Positions 33,430-42,519 of a stretch of DNA of 49,608 nt are shown here, piece after piece. The position numbers were made by a program, and so were the translations under genes. This DNA is from IDS-8 sp964491485 (lineage in GTDB: Bacteria > Pseudomonadota > Gammaproteobacteria > Steroidobacterales > Woeseiaceae), in contig CAZBGV010000015.1 of NCBI GenBank assembly GCA_964491485.1, positions 1 through 49,608 on the forward strand, in the 5' to 3' direction. Every line of letters begins with the position of its first letter. The first letter of the stretch is position 1. A model generated the notes under the pieces. The model made no database searches and had not been told where the DNA came from. It was given only the letters and a program-made list of their open reading frames with translations.

Positions 33430-34785
33430 TCACGCGAACGGAACGGCCCAGGCCAGCAGCAGCGTCATGGCCATGCCGACCAGGCCCATCAGCACGAGCA
33501 GCAGGGTCCAGGTCCTGAGCGTCTGCGCCTCCGTCAGCCCGCCCATGCGTGCGAAAATCCAGAAACCGCTGTCGTTCATCCACGAGCCGACCAGCGAGCC
33601 GCTGCCGATCGCCGTCGCGAGGTACACCGGGTGGAAGCCGAGCGTATCGAGATCGACCATGGCGACCAGCATCGCCGACGAGACGATCATCGCCGCCGTG
33701 CTCGAGCCCTGCGCGAACTTGAGCAGCGCCGTCACGGTGAAACCGAGGACAAGCACGCCGATTCCGGCCGCGGCCGACTCGCCGGTCAACCCCTGGATCG
33801 CCGGCGCGAGCTGTGCCGCGCGCAAGGCGGCGCCGAAAGCTCCTCCCGCGCAGGTGATCAGGACGATGACGCCGCCCGTCATCAAGGCGTCGCCGACGCC
33901 TTCCGAGAACCCGCTGATGCCCGGGCGCCGGCGCCGCCACCATGTGAAGAGCGCCACGGCCAAGGCCAGCAGCAGCGCCATGTCGGGGCTGCCGAGCACG
34001 TGCACGGCGTGCACCCAGGCGCGCGCGTCGCCCTCTTGCACACCGAGCGCCCCGAGCACGTTGCTGCCGGTGATGAGCAGGACCGGCAGCAGGATCGGTG
34101 CAAGCGATTCGAAAGCGCCCGGCAGCGGACCCGAGGCCGGCGCGCCGACCGGCTGCTTCGGCGGCGCAAGGTCGGGCAGGCGGCGATCGCTCCACGCGGC
34201 GAACGCGAGGCCCGCGAGCGCCGCCGGGATGCCGGTCGCGAGCCCGCCCAGCATCATCGTTCCCACCGCGATGCCGAACGTGTCCGCGACCAGCAGCGGT
34301 CCCGGCGTGGGCGGCACGAGCGCGTGCGCCGATGCGCAGGTGCCGGCCGCGACGAGGTAGCGCACGTAATGGCGCCCGCTCCGGCGATACATCGAGCGCA
34401 CGAGCGGCACCAGCAGGAAGAACACGGTATCGAAGAACACCGGGATCGCGAGCGTGAAGCCGCTCGCGGAAAGCGCCCCGGCGCCGCGCTCCTGGCCGAA
34501 GAATCGCAGGAATGCCTGCACGACGCGATCGGCCGCGCCGCTGGCGGCCATCGCCATGCCGATGACCGCGGCGAGCGCGATGATGATGCCGATGCCGCCG
34601 GCGGTATCGCCGAACGCTTCGGCAACGCGCGGCACTTTTTCCGCCCACTCGCCGGGCGCGAGCAGGCTGACCACGATGGCGGCCGTGATCAGCGACAGGA
34701 ACGCGTGCAGCCGGAGCACGATGATGCCGCCGATCACGATCGCGAGGCCCACGGCCAGCACGAAGAACGGGTAAGCGGTGCTCAC
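33430..34785 (-). CDS. GntP-family gluconate/aldonate permease
   Basis: The 451-residue inner-membrane transporter has about 12 hydrophobic segments. Family motifs include FTLAIPVFFDTVFFLLVPLVRSM, HALVPPTPGPLLVA and the C-terminal GSGSLVGSWMNDSGFW. GntP proteins import gluconate and other sugar acids by proton symport. The esterase gene starts 23 bases downstream in the same direction. The divergent partner is a keto-deoxy-aldonate dehydratase, so the natural substrate may be a pentonate or hexonate such as xylonate. This is inferred from context. Confidence 0.92.
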   Translation of the reverse strand: MSTAYPFFVLAVGLAIVIGGIIVLRLHAFLSLITAAIVVSLLAPGEWAEKVPRVAEAFGDTAGGIGIIIALAAVIGMAMAASGAADRVVQAFLRFFGQERGAGALSASGFTLAIPVFFDTVFFLLVPLVRSMYRRSGRHYVRYLVAAGTCASAHALVPPTPGPLLVADTFGIAVGTMMLGGLATGIPAALAGLAFAAWSDRRLPDLAPPKQPVGAPASGPLPGAFESLAPILLPVLLITGSNVLGALGVQEGDARAWVHAVHVLGSPDMALLLALAVALFTWWRRRRPGISGFSEGVGDALMTGGVIVLITCAGGAFGAALRAAQLAPAIQGLTGESAAAGIGVLVLGFTVTALLKFAQGSSTAAMIVSSAMLVAMVDLDTLGFHPVYLATAIGSGSLVGSWMNDSGFWIFARMGGLTEAQTLRTWTLLLVLMGLVGMAMTLLLAWAVPFA

Positions 34786-34837
34786 GGCGCACGCTCCCGG
34801 TATATGCTCGGCAGGTCACGAACGCGACGAGGTGACG

Positions 34838-35671
34838 ATGATCCTGTATCGAACCGAAGCCGGCGCGGTGATCGCAACCGAAGCCGGGCTCTTCCCGATC
34901 GCCCGCGAATGGCACGAGCTGGTGAACGACGACGCGCTGCAGGCGACGCTGGCCGCGCATTGCGCTTCCACCCCGCCCGATCCGGCGCTCGCCGCGGCAG
35001 TGCGCCGCCCGCTCGCACCGATCGGCGGCAAGCAGGAGCTGTGGGCCGCCGGGGTGACCTGGTTCCGCAGCCGCGCGGCGCGCATCGAGGAGTCGGAGAG
35101 CGCCGGCGGCGGCGACTTCTACAGCCGCGTGTACGACGCGGCCCGCCCGGAGCTGTTCCTGAAAGCGACGCCGCAGCGGGTCGTCGGGCCGGGCGAATCA
35201 CTGCACCTCCGCCGCGATTCGGCGTGGATCGTGCCGGAGCCCGAGCTCGTGCTCGCCGTCACGCGCCGCGGGCGGATCATCGGCTGGACCGTCGGCAACG
35301 ACCTGAGTTGCCGCGACATCGAAGGCGAGAACCCGCTGTACCTGCCGCAGGCCAAGACGTTCGCGCGCTGCGCGGCGCTCGGGCCGGGGCTGCTCGTGGC
35401 GACCGCTGTCCCTCCCCCGACGACGGAGATCCGCATGACCATCGAGCGCCGCGGCACGTGCGTATTCGAAGGCCTTGCACCGCTGTCGCAGATGAAGCGC
35501 CGGCCGGAGGAGCTGGTGGATTTCCTGTTCCGCGACAACAGCCACCCCGAGGGCTGCCTGCTGATGACGGGCACCGGCATCGTGCCGCCGTCCGGGTTCA
35601 GCCTGCAGGCGGGCGACCTCGTGTCCATCGCCATCGACGGCATCGGCACACTCGAAAACCCGGTGCGCTGA
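34838..35671 (+). CDS. FAH-family 2-keto-3-deoxy-aldonate (pentonate) dehydratase
   Basis: The 277-residue protein of the fumarylacetoacetase C-terminal fold has GKQELWAAGVTWFRSRAARIEES, RPELFLKATPQRVVGPGE and the metal-site region VPEPELVL. Its GNDLSCRDIEGENPLYLPQAK segment is typical of the KdaD/AraD1-like dehydratases that turn 2-keto-3-deoxy-pentonates into 2-oxoglutarate semialdehyde. Start 34838 has GAGGTG just upstream; the frame opens earlier without a ribosome site. It is divergent from gntP over 52 bases, which holds a TATATG but no LacI-type box. Exact sugar acid specificity cannot be read from sequence. Confidence 0.88.
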   Translation: MILYRTEAGAVIATEAGLFPIAREWHELVNDDALQATLAAHCASTPPDPALAAAVRRPLAPIGGKQELWAAGVTWFRSRAARIEESESAGGGDFYSRVYDAARPELFLKATPQRVVGPGESLHLRRDSAWIVPEPELVLAVTRRGRIIGWTVGNDLSCRDIEGENPLYLPQAKTFARCAALGPGLLVATAVPPPTTEIRMTIERRGTCVFEGLAPLSQMKRRPEELVDFLFRDNSHPEGCLLMTGTGIVPPSGFSLQAGDLVSIAIDGIGTLENPVR

Positions 35672-35683
35672 CACCCGCAAGCC

Positions 35684-36976
35684 TCAGTTGATGAGGCCCA
35701 GGGCACGCGGCAGCCACTCGCTGATCCCGGGCACGTAGGTCACGAGCAGCAGCGCGACGAACATCGCGACGTACATCGGGACCAACGGCTTCAGGATCCG
35801 CGACATCGTCGTGTTCGCGATCGCGCAGCTCGCGAACAGGATGCTGCCGACCGGCGGCGTGCACAGGCCGATGCACAGGTTCAGCACCATGACGATGCCG
35901 AAGTGCAGCGGCGACATGCCGAGCGCGGTCACGACCGGCAGGAAAATCGGCGTGAAGATCAGGACCGCGGGCGTCATGTCCATGAACGCGCCGACGACGA
36001 GCAGCGCGAGATTGATGATGAGCAGGATCACCAACGGGTTGTCGCTCAGGCCCAGCAGCGAGGATGCGACCTGCGACGGCAGGCTGTGATAGGCGAGCAC
36101 CCACGACATCGCCACCGAGGCGGCGATCAGGAACATGACGATCGCGGTCGTTTCGGCCGATTTCAGCAGGATCGGATACAGGTCCTTCAGCGAGATCTCG
36201 CGATACACCCACGACAGCGCGAGCGAGTACAAAACGGCGATCGCGCCGGCTTCCGTGGCCGTGAAGATGCCGGCCAGGATGCCGCCGATGACGACGACGA
36301 TGAGCAGGAGGCTCGGCAGCGCGCGCAGGCCGGCCCACGCGGTTTCGGACAGCGTGCTGCGGGCGGCGCCGCGCAGGCCTTTGCCTCGCGCATAGATTAG
36401 GCACACGATGGCCAGCAGCAGGGCGACCAGCAGCCCCGGCAGGTAGCCGGCGACGAACAGCGCGGCGATTGAGACGCCGCCGCTCACGACGGCGTACACG
36501 ATCATGATGTTGCTCGGTGGGATGAGCAGCCCCGTGGTCGAGGCCGCCGCCGTGACGGCGGCGCCGAAGTCCCGGTCGTAACCCTCCTTCTCCATGGCGG
36601 GGATCATGAAACCGCCTACGGCCGAGTTGGCGGCGATGGCGGAACCGGAGATCGCGCCGAAAAGCGCACAGGAGATGACGTTCACGATCGCGAGGCCGCC
36701 CGGCAGCATCCCGACCAGGCTCTTCGCGAAATCGATCAGCCGCCGGGCGATGCCGCCGTGGCCCATCAGGATACCGCTCAGGATGAACAGCGGTATGGCG
36801 AGCAGCGCGAAGCTGTCGAGGCCGCTCACCATGCGCTGCGCCATAGTCGTGATCGCGGGCCCCGGATCGAGCGACAGGAACAACGCGGCCAGGGTCGAGA
36901 GGCCGATGCAGAACGCCACCGGCACGTCCAGCGCGAGCAACGCGAAGAACAGCAGGATCAGCACGATCGCGACCAC
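35684..36976 (-). CDS. dctM: TRAP transporter large permease (DctM)
   Basis: The 430-residue, 12-helix DctM subunit forms the sodium-coupled channel of a TRAP transporter. It has FVYAVV-type helices, the SGSAIAANSAVGGFMIPAMEKEG segment region and MDMTPAVLIFTPIFLPVVTALG near the C-terminal half. The start is GTG at 36976, one base after the dctQ stop. In uronate-using bacteria such systems carry glucuronate or galacturonate, which fits the mannonate dehydratase and glucuronidase genes nearby. Confidence 0.94.
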   Translation of the reverse strand: MVAIVLILLFFALLALDVPVAFCIGLSTLAALFLSLDPGPAITTMAQRMVSGLDSFALLAIPLFILSGILMGHGGIARRLIDFAKSLVGMLPGGLAIVNVISCALFGAISGSAIAANSAVGGFMIPAMEKEGYDRDFGAAVTAAASTTGLLIPPSNIMIVYAVVSGGVSIAALFVAGYLPGLLVALLLAIVCLIYARGKGLRGAARSTLSETAWAGLRALPSLLLIVVVIGGILAGIFTATEAGAIAVLYSLALSWVYREISLKDLYPILLKSAETTAIVMFLIAASVAMSWVLAYHSLPSQVASSLLGLSDNPLVILLIINLALLVVGAFMDMTPAVLIFTPIFLPVVTALGMSPLHFGIVMVLNLCIGLCTPPVGSILFASCAIANTTMSRILKPLVPMYVAMFVALLLVTYVPGISEWLPRALGLIN

Positions 36977-36977
36977 G

Positions 36978-37454
36978 TCACCGCACCTCCGCGGGCGCCT
37001 CGCGCAGGGCGAGGACGGCGTACAGGATCAGCATCAGGCCGCTGACCGGCAGGCTGAGATAGACCATGGCCATCGACATGCCGAGCGCGGGCGACACCTG
37101 CCCCAGCTCGAGCTCCAGCCAGACCAGGCGCACGCCGCCGCCGACCAGTGCGGTAGCCGCAAACAGGATCACGGCGAAGTGGATGAAGCGCGCCTGCACG
37201 CGGCGGGCCCCGGCGGACAGCTGCCGCGTCAGGAGATCGAGCCCGAGATGCATGCGGACGTGATAGGCGTACGCGCCTCCGAGCAGCCCGATCCAGATCA
37301 GGAGGTAGCGCGCGAGCTCCTCGGTCCAGGAGCTGGGGTCGCCCAGCACGTAGCGCGAGACGACCTGCCACGTGACGCAGGCGACCATGAGTGCCATGAG
37401 CGCCGCGAGGAACCCCCGGAACACCCTGTCGATTGCGCGCACCACCCCCTCCAT
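36978..37454 (-). CDS. dctQ: TRAP transporter small permease (DctQ)
   Basis: The 158-residue DctQ subunit has four membrane helices and the family motif VVSRYVLGDPSSWTEELARYLLIWIG. It stabilises DctM and docks the binding protein. It lies 16 bases after dctP and one base before dctM, forming a dctP-dctQ-dctM operon. Confidence 0.92.
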   Translation of the reverse strand: MEGVVRAIDRVFRGFLAALMALMVACVTWQVVSRYVLGDPSSWTEELARYLLIWIGLLGGAYAYHVRMHLGLDLLTRQLSAGARRVQARFIHFAVILFAATALVGGGVRLVWLELELGQVSPALGMSMAMVYLSLPVSGLMLILYAVLALREAPAEVR

Positions 37455-37470
37455 CAGTGCACCCCGCGGG

Positions 37471-38472
37471 CTATTCGAACGCCCGGATGCGTTCGATCAG
37501 CTCGCCTATCCTCGTGCCGTCATAGTGCGCATAGAGACCTTCGACCTTCTTCGCGAACAGCGATTTATCGGGGCGGATGATGCGCACGCCCGCGTCCGCG
37601 ACGGCATCCAGTGCGGACTGCGTTTCCTTGCGCCACAGCTCGCGCTCGAACGCCACCGACTCGTCGACGGCCTGCTGCAGCCACTCGCGCTGCTGCGGCT
37701 CGAGGCGGTCCCACACGTACTTGCTGATGAGCAGGATGTCCGGTACGGACGAATGCTCGTCCAGCGTGTAGTACGGCGCCACCTCGTAGTGTCCGGACAG
37801 GTAATAGCTCGGCGGATTGTTCTCCGCGCCGTCGACGACGCCCTGCTGCAGCGCCGTGTAGATCTCGCCGAACGCGATGGGTGTGGGCGCGGCACCGAAG
37901 GTCCGCACCATCTCCAGGGCCGTCTGGCTCTCCTGCACGCGGAACTTCAGCCCGGCCAGGTCATCCGGCGTTTCCACCGGCCGCGCGACGGTGTAGAAGC
38001 TGCGGCTGCCGGCGTCGTAATAACCGAGCCCGTGCAGCCGCACGCGCTCCGGCGCGAGCAGCAGTTCCCGGCCGATCTCCGAATCGAGCACCGCGTGGCG
38101 ATGCTCCGCGTCGCGGAACAGGTAGGGAATGTTGAAGATCTTCATCTCCGGCACGAAGCTCTCGAGCGGGCTCGCCGAGACCTTGGTCATCGCGATGCTG
38201 CCGATCTGCAAAAGCTCGATCAGCTCGCGCTCGCTGCCGAGCTGGCCGCCGGCGAAGACCTCGAGGTGCATCGTGCCGTGCGAGTGCTCCTCGAGGCGCT
38301 CGGCCATGTACAGCATGGCCTGGTGCACGGGGTGCGTCGCCGACAGGCTGTGCGCGAGCTTGAGCTCGACGACGTCGCTCTTGTCGCCGCAGCCCGGGAG
38401 CGTGAGCACGCCGGCGGCCAGTGCCGCCAGCGCGATGCTCCGCGTCAGGCACCGCTTACGGCCGGTGCGCAA
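37471..38472 (-). CDS. dctP: TRAP transporter substrate-binding lipoprotein (DctP)
   Basis: The 333-residue periplasmic binding protein has a lipobox LTLPGC (Cys28), so it is membrane-anchored rather than free, which is less common for DctP. The conserved segments are LKLAHSLSATHPVH, GLKFRVQESQTALEMVRTFGAAPTPIAFGEIYTAL (the Arg of KFRVQ is the carboxylate ligand) and GVVDGAENNPPSYY. The substrate carries a carboxylate, consistent with a uronate or aldonate. The start is TTG at 38472 with AGGTGA upstream; it overlaps the end of the LacI gene by 17 bases. No ATG or GTG is available before the lipobox. Confidence 0.9.
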   Translation of the reverse strand: MRTGRKRCLTRSIALAALAAGVLTLPGCGDKSDVVELKLAHSLSATHPVHQAMLYMAERLEEHSHGTMHLEVFAGGQLGSERELIELLQIGSIAMTKVSASPLESFVPEMKIFNIPYLFRDAEHRHAVLDSEIGRELLLAPERVRLHGLGYYDAGSRSFYTVARPVETPDDLAGLKFRVQESQTALEMVRTFGAAPTPIAFGEIYTALQQGVVDGAENNPPSYYLSGHYEVAPYYTLDEHSSVPDILLISKYVWDRLEPQQREWLQQAVDESVAFERELWRKETQSALDAVADAGVRIIRPDKSLFAKKVEGLYAHYDGTRIGELIERIRAFE

Positions 38473-39544
38473 CGTTCACCTGCGGGCGCAGACGCGGCGG
38501 GGCGTCCGATTGCCTGCGTATGAGCGTGAAATCGAGGAGCATGTGCCGGGACTCGGGCTTTTGCCCGTCGCGCTGCGCGCGGATCTGCTGCACGAGCAGC
38601 TCGACCGCGGCGCCCGAGAGCTCCACGATGGGCTGGCGGATGGTCGTCAGCTCCGGCCAGATCGTCACCGCGAGCGTCGTGTCGTCGAACCCGCACACCG
38701 TGAGGTCGCCGGGAACGTCGAGGCCGCGGCGATGGGCAACCGCCACCGTGGCCGCGGCCATGTCGTCGTTGCTCGCGAAGATCGCCGTCGGCCGCGGGTC
38801 CAGGTTCAGGAGCTGGTCGGCCGCATCCAGCCCCGAGCGGTACGTGAACAGGCCCTGCACCTCGAGCTCCGGGACGTGCGGCAGGCCCGCTTCCTCGAGC
38901 GCGGCCCGATAGCCCGCCAGGCGCCGCTCGCTGGCGAGCTGGTTCGGGTGGCCGATGATGAAGCCGATGCGCCTGTGGCCGAGCGAGATGATGTGCCGCG
39001 TCATCGTGAGCGCCGCCTCGTAATCGTCGATGCTCACGACCGAGGTGTTGTCGCGCGGGCAGCTCGAAGTGACGATCACCGCCGGGGTCTCCGTGCGCTC
39101 CAGCACCTCGAGTACTTCCGGCGAGTCCGCGAGCGGCGGCGAGAGCAGCACGCCGTCCGCTCCGCCGGCGCGCAAGCTGCGGATCGCCTCCTCGGCATCG
39201 GCGCCGTCGCTGCACTTCTCCACCAGCAGCTGGACGTTGAGCGCGCGCGCTTTCTCGAGGCTCCCGACCAGGAACTCGCTCAGGTACGCGGCGCTCGGGT
39301 TGGTGAACAGGAGCGCGATGTGGATCTGGGTCGCCCCGGCGAGGCTGCGTGCCGCCTCGTTCGGCGCGTAGCCGAGCTCGGCGATGGCGGCGTTGACCAG
39401 CTCGCGGGTCTCGTCGCGGACGTTCGCTTCGTTGTTGATGACCCGGGAGACCGTCATCGGCGACACACCCGCGTGGCGGGCGACGTCACTGATGGTGGGG
39501 GCGCTGCGCCGGCGCCGGGGCCGGCGTTTGGACGGCTGACTCAC
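38456..39544 (-). CDS. LacI-family transcriptional repressor, probable xylan/xylose regulator
   Basis: The 362-residue regulator has a basic N-terminus, then the helix-turn-helix PTISDVARHAGVSPMTVSRVI and the hinge-helix motif NEAARSLAG. The periplasmic-binding-like sugar domain has IGFIIGHPNQLASERRLAGY, FASNDDMAAATVAVAHRRG and CGFDDTTLAVTIWPELTTIRQP. The start is GTG at 39544. It lies 101 bases downstream of xylA and overlaps dctP, so it may be made both with the xyl genes and from its own promoter. It is the only LacI gene here and is the natural candidate for binding the four palindromic boxes. Confidence 0.93.
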   Translation of the reverse strand: MSQPSKRRPRRRRSAPTISDVARHAGVSPMTVSRVINNEANVRDETRELVNAAIAELGYAPNEAARSLAGATQIHIALLFTNPSAAYLSEFLVGSLEKARALNVQLLVEKCSDGADAEEAIRSLRAGGADGVLLSPPLADSPEVLEVLERTETPAVIVTSSCPRDNTSVVSIDDYEAALTMTRHIISLGHRRIGFIIGHPNQLASERRLAGYRAALEEAGLPHVPELEVQGLFTYRSGLDAADQLLNLDPRPTAIFASNDDMAAATVAVAHRRGLDVPGDLTVCGFDDTTLAVTIWPELTTIRQPIVELSGAAVELLVQQIRAQRDGQKPESRHMLLDFTLIRRQSDAPPRLRPQVNVAHRP

Positions 39545-39572
39545 GACGGCGTTCCGTGCGTGTTATGCATTC

Positions 39573-39586
39573 TTGTATCGCTGACC
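39573..39586 (-). promoter_or_regulatory. weak candidate operator before the LacI gene
   Basis: On the minus strand GGTCAGCGATACAA shares the core AGCGATAC with the box before the GH3 gene, but the left half is out of register. It lies 29 bases upstream of the LacI start. It could mediate autocontrol; support is weak. Confidence 0.3.
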
Positions 39587-39645
39587 GCGGCTCTCGGATC
39601 GCGCATCATCATAACCCGATCCGGCGGCGCACGCAGGTCCCGCCC

Positions 39646-40989
39646 TCAGGCACGCCGGATGTAGTCGTTGACGATGTTTTCCAGCCATTCCTGCTTGCCG
39701 CTGCGCACCTCGGGCTCGCCGTTGGCCGCGGCCAGCGCGGCGAGATCCGCGAGGGTCAGCGTCCCGGCCTCGAAATCGCGCCCGCGCCCGCTGTCGAAGC
39801 TCGCATAGCGCTCCTTGCGGAAGCCCGGGAGCGGCGACTTCGTCAGGAGCTCGTGCGCGATGATCAGGCCGCGGGCGAACGTGTCCATGCCGCCGATGTG
39901 GGCGATGAACATGTCCTCGAGATCGGTCGACTCGCGCCGCACCTTCGCGTCGAAGTTCAGGCCGCCGCTGCCGAAGCCGCCGTTGCCCAGCACGACCAGC
40001 ATGGCCTGCACCGCGTCGTACAGGTCGGTGGGGAACTGGTCGGTGTCCCAGCCGTTCTGCGGATTGCCGCGGTTCGCGTCGATCGACCCGAGCAGGCCCG
40101 CGTCGGCGCACATCTGCAGCTCGTGCGCGAACGAATGCCCGGCGAGCGTCGAATGGTTCGCCTCGACGTTCACCTTGAAATCGCCGGCGAGGCCGTAGTG
40201 GCGCAGGAACCCGATCACGATCTGCGCGTCCGAATCGTACTGGTGGTACATGGGCTCCATCGGTTTCGGCTCGACCAGGAACGTGCCCTTGAACCCGATG
40301 GAACGGCCGTAGTCGCGGGCCAGCGAGAGGAACATCGCCAGGTGGTCGAGCTCGCGCTTCGTCAGGGTGTTGAACAGGTACGCATAGCCTTCGCGACCGC
40401 CCCAGAAGACGTAGTTCTCGCCGCCGAGCGCCACGGTCGCGTCGAGTGCCGCCTTCACCTGGGCCGCGGCGTGGGTCACGACGACGAAGTCCGGGTTGGT
40501 CGCCGCGCCGTTCATGTAGCGGGGATGCGAGAACAGGTTCGCCGTGCCCCAGAGCAGGCGTACGCCGGTGTCCTTCTGCCGCTGCTTCGCCATTTCCACC
40601 GTGCGCGCGAGGAGCTGCTCGCTTTCCTGGACGCTCGCACCCTCCGGCGCCATGTCGCGATCGTGAAAGCAATAGAACGGCACGCCGAGCTTCGAAAAGA
40701 ACTCGAACGCGGCGTCCATCTTGTCCTCGGCGCGCGTCAGCGGATCGGTCGCCGCCTTCCACGGGCGCGGCTGCGTGCCGGGACCGAAGGGATCCGCACC
40801 CTCGGCACAGAACGTGTGCCAGTAGCAGACGGCGAAGCGCAGGTGCTCGCGCAGCGTCTTGCCGCCGACGACACGGTTCTCATCGTAGGCCTTGAAGGCG
40901 AGCGGGTTGTCGGATTCCGGTCCTTCGTAGGGAATCCTGCCGATGCCGGGGAAGTATTCCCGTCGGCCGATGTGGATTTGATGGCTCAT
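39646..40989 (-). CDS. xylA: xylose isomerase
   Basis: The 447-residue class II xylose isomerase converts D-xylose to D-xylulose using two divalent metal ions. The catalytic base and partner lie in PFYCFHDRD (His109, Asp112). The metal and substrate motifs include NYVFWGGREGY, GTFLVEPKPMEP, KVNVEANHSTLAGHSFAHEL and the LGSIDANRGN loop. It has full length for the family. The ATG overlaps the xylB stop by 4 bases, so the pair is translationally coupled. Confidence 0.97.
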   Translation of the reverse strand: MSHQIHIGRREYFPGIGRIPYEGPESDNPLAFKAYDENRVVGGKTLREHLRFAVCYWHTFCAEGADPFGPGTQPRPWKAATDPLTRAEDKMDAAFEFFSKLGVPFYCFHDRDMAPEGASVQESEQLLARTVEMAKQRQKDTGVRLLWGTANLFSHPRYMNGAATNPDFVVVTHAAAQVKAALDATVALGGENYVFWGGREGYAYLFNTLTKRELDHLAMFLSLARDYGRSIGFKGTFLVEPKPMEPMYHQYDSDAQIVIGFLRHYGLAGDFKVNVEANHSTLAGHSFAHELQMCADAGLLGSIDANRGNPQNGWDTDQFPTDLYDAVQAMLVVLGNGGFGSGGLNFDAKVRRESTDLEDMFIAHIGGMDTFARGLIIAHELLTKSPLPGFRKERYASFDSGRGRDFEAGTLTLADLAALAAANGEPEVRSGKQEWLENIVNDYIRRA

Positions 40990-42512
40990 TGGGGTTCCGA
41001 TTCTCGTGAGTAAAGTGGAGTCACCTGCCGGACCGCGTCACGGTAGGCAGCGTAGCGTTCGGCGTAGGCGGCAGCCGCCGGTCCCGGCTCCGCGCACTGC
41101 GTCTCCTCGCGGCTCAGGTGCTCGGCGACGAGCTCCCCGATGGAGAGCGTCGCGCCGTTCTGCGCTTCCAGCGCCCAGAGCGCCTGCAGCGCGGCGCCGA
41201 AGGAGGCGCCCTCGGCCTGCTCGAGGACGGTAACGGGCAGCGCGCACACGTCCGCGACGATCTGGCGCCACGCGGCGCTGTTTGCGCCGCCGCCCGTGAG
41301 CACGATGCCTTCGGCGGCCACGCCGAGCTCGCGCAGCCGGTCGAGCCCGTAACGCAGGGCGAACGTTGCACCTTCCGCAGCCGAGCGCAGCAGGTGCCCC
41401 GGCGTGCAGTTCTGAGACGAGAGGCCGAGCAGGCAGCCGCGCGCATGCGGCAGGTCCGGCGTGCGCTCGCCGTTGAAGAACGGCAGCGTGATCAAACCGC
41501 CGGCGCCGGGCTCGATCGCGGCGATCTCGCGATCGAGATCGCGCGCGGACCGGCCGACCAGTCCGCCGATGAGCTCGGTGCCGAGAGTGCAGTTCATCGT
41601 GCAGACGAGCGGCAGCCAGCCGCCGGTCGAGCTGCAGAACGCGGCAATCTCGCCCTGCGGGTCGACGACCGGCGCATCCGTGTACGCGAACAGCGTGCCC
41701 GAGCTGCCGAGGCTCATCGTGAGCCGGCCGGGCACGACGTTGCCCGTGCCGATGGCCGCCATCATGTTGTCGCCGCCGCCGGTCGACACCGGCACGCCCG
41801 CGGGCAGGCCGAACGCGCGCGCGGCGGTCTCGCTGGTTTCGCCCGCGAGCTCGTCGGGCTCGAGGAGGGGCGGCAGGCATTTTGCCAGATCGCGATCGGG
41901 ATCGACGGCACGGAGCAGCGTCTCGCTCCAGCGCCGCCGCCGCACGTCGAGGAACCCGGTGCCCGAGGCATCGCCGTATTCCATCGTGGCACGGCCGGTG
42001 AGCTCGCGGTTCAGGTAATCGTGCGGCAGCAGGATCAGCCGCAGGCGCGCGTAGCGATCCGGATGCGCCTCTTTGAGCCAGCGCACTTTGGACGCGGTAT
42101 AACCGACGAGCACCGGATTGCCGGCGGCCTCGATGCAGGCCGCGCGTCCGCCGGCGGCCTGCTCGATCGCATCCGCCTGCTCCTGCGTCGACGTATCGCA
42201 CCAGAGCTTGACCGGCGCGAGCACCTCGCCGTCGCCATCGAGCGGGACGAAGCCGTGCTGTTGTCCCGACACGCCGATCGCGGCCACGCTTTCGCGCACG
42301 GCCTGCGGCACGCGCCGCAGGCAGTCACGAAGCGCCGCCGTCCACCACTCCGCGCGCTGCTCGGCGCTGCCGTCGGCGCGCCGCGTGAGCTCGAGCGGAG
42401 CCGAGCTGCTCGCCGCGATCTCCCGCGCCTCCGGGTCGTAGAACAGCACTTTCAGGCTTTGCGTGCCGAGATCGATGCCGAGCACCGTGCGCCGCTTGTG
42501 ACCGCTTGTCAT
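40986..42512 (-). CDS. xylB: xylulokinase
   Basis: The 508-residue FGGY-family kinase phosphorylates D-xylulose to xylulose 5-phosphate. The ATP phosphate-binding start is LGIDLGTQSLKVLFYD. The XylB-type substrate segments VSGQQHGFVPLD and LWCDTSTQEQ are present, as are SLGSSGTLFA and the C-terminal VLTGGGANSAAWRQIVADV. It follows the mannonate dehydratase by 7 bases and overlaps xylA. Confidence 0.96.
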   Translation of the reverse strand: MTSGHKRRTVLGIDLGTQSLKVLFYDPEAREIAASSSAPLELTRRADGSAEQRAEWWTAALRDCLRRVPQAVRESVAAIGVSGQQHGFVPLDGDGEVLAPVKLWCDTSTQEQADAIEQAAGGRAACIEAAGNPVLVGYTASKVRWLKEAHPDRYARLRLILLPHDYLNRELTGRATMEYGDASGTGFLDVRRRRWSETLLRAVDPDRDLAKCLPPLLEPDELAGETSETAARAFGLPAGVPVSTGGGDNMMAAIGTGNVVPGRLTMSLGSSGTLFAYTDAPVVDPQGEIAAFCSSTGGWLPLVCTMNCTLGTELIGGLVGRSARDLDREIAAIEPGAGGLITLPFFNGERTPDLPHARGCLLGLSSQNCTPGHLLRSAAEGATFALRYGLDRLRELGVAAEGIVLTGGGANSAAWRQIVADVCALPVTVLEQAEGASFGAALQALWALEAQNGATLSIGELVAEHLSREETQCAEPGPAAAAYAERYAAYRDAVRQVTPLYSRESEPQ

Positions 42513-42519
42513 CGCCGCG

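Noticed and set aside
32872..35691. Long plus-strand frame opposite the esterase and GntP genes, running into the FAH gene in another frame
   Set aside because: Low-complexity Arg/Gln/His-rich product; the minus-strand genes and the FAH gene have clear family motifs.
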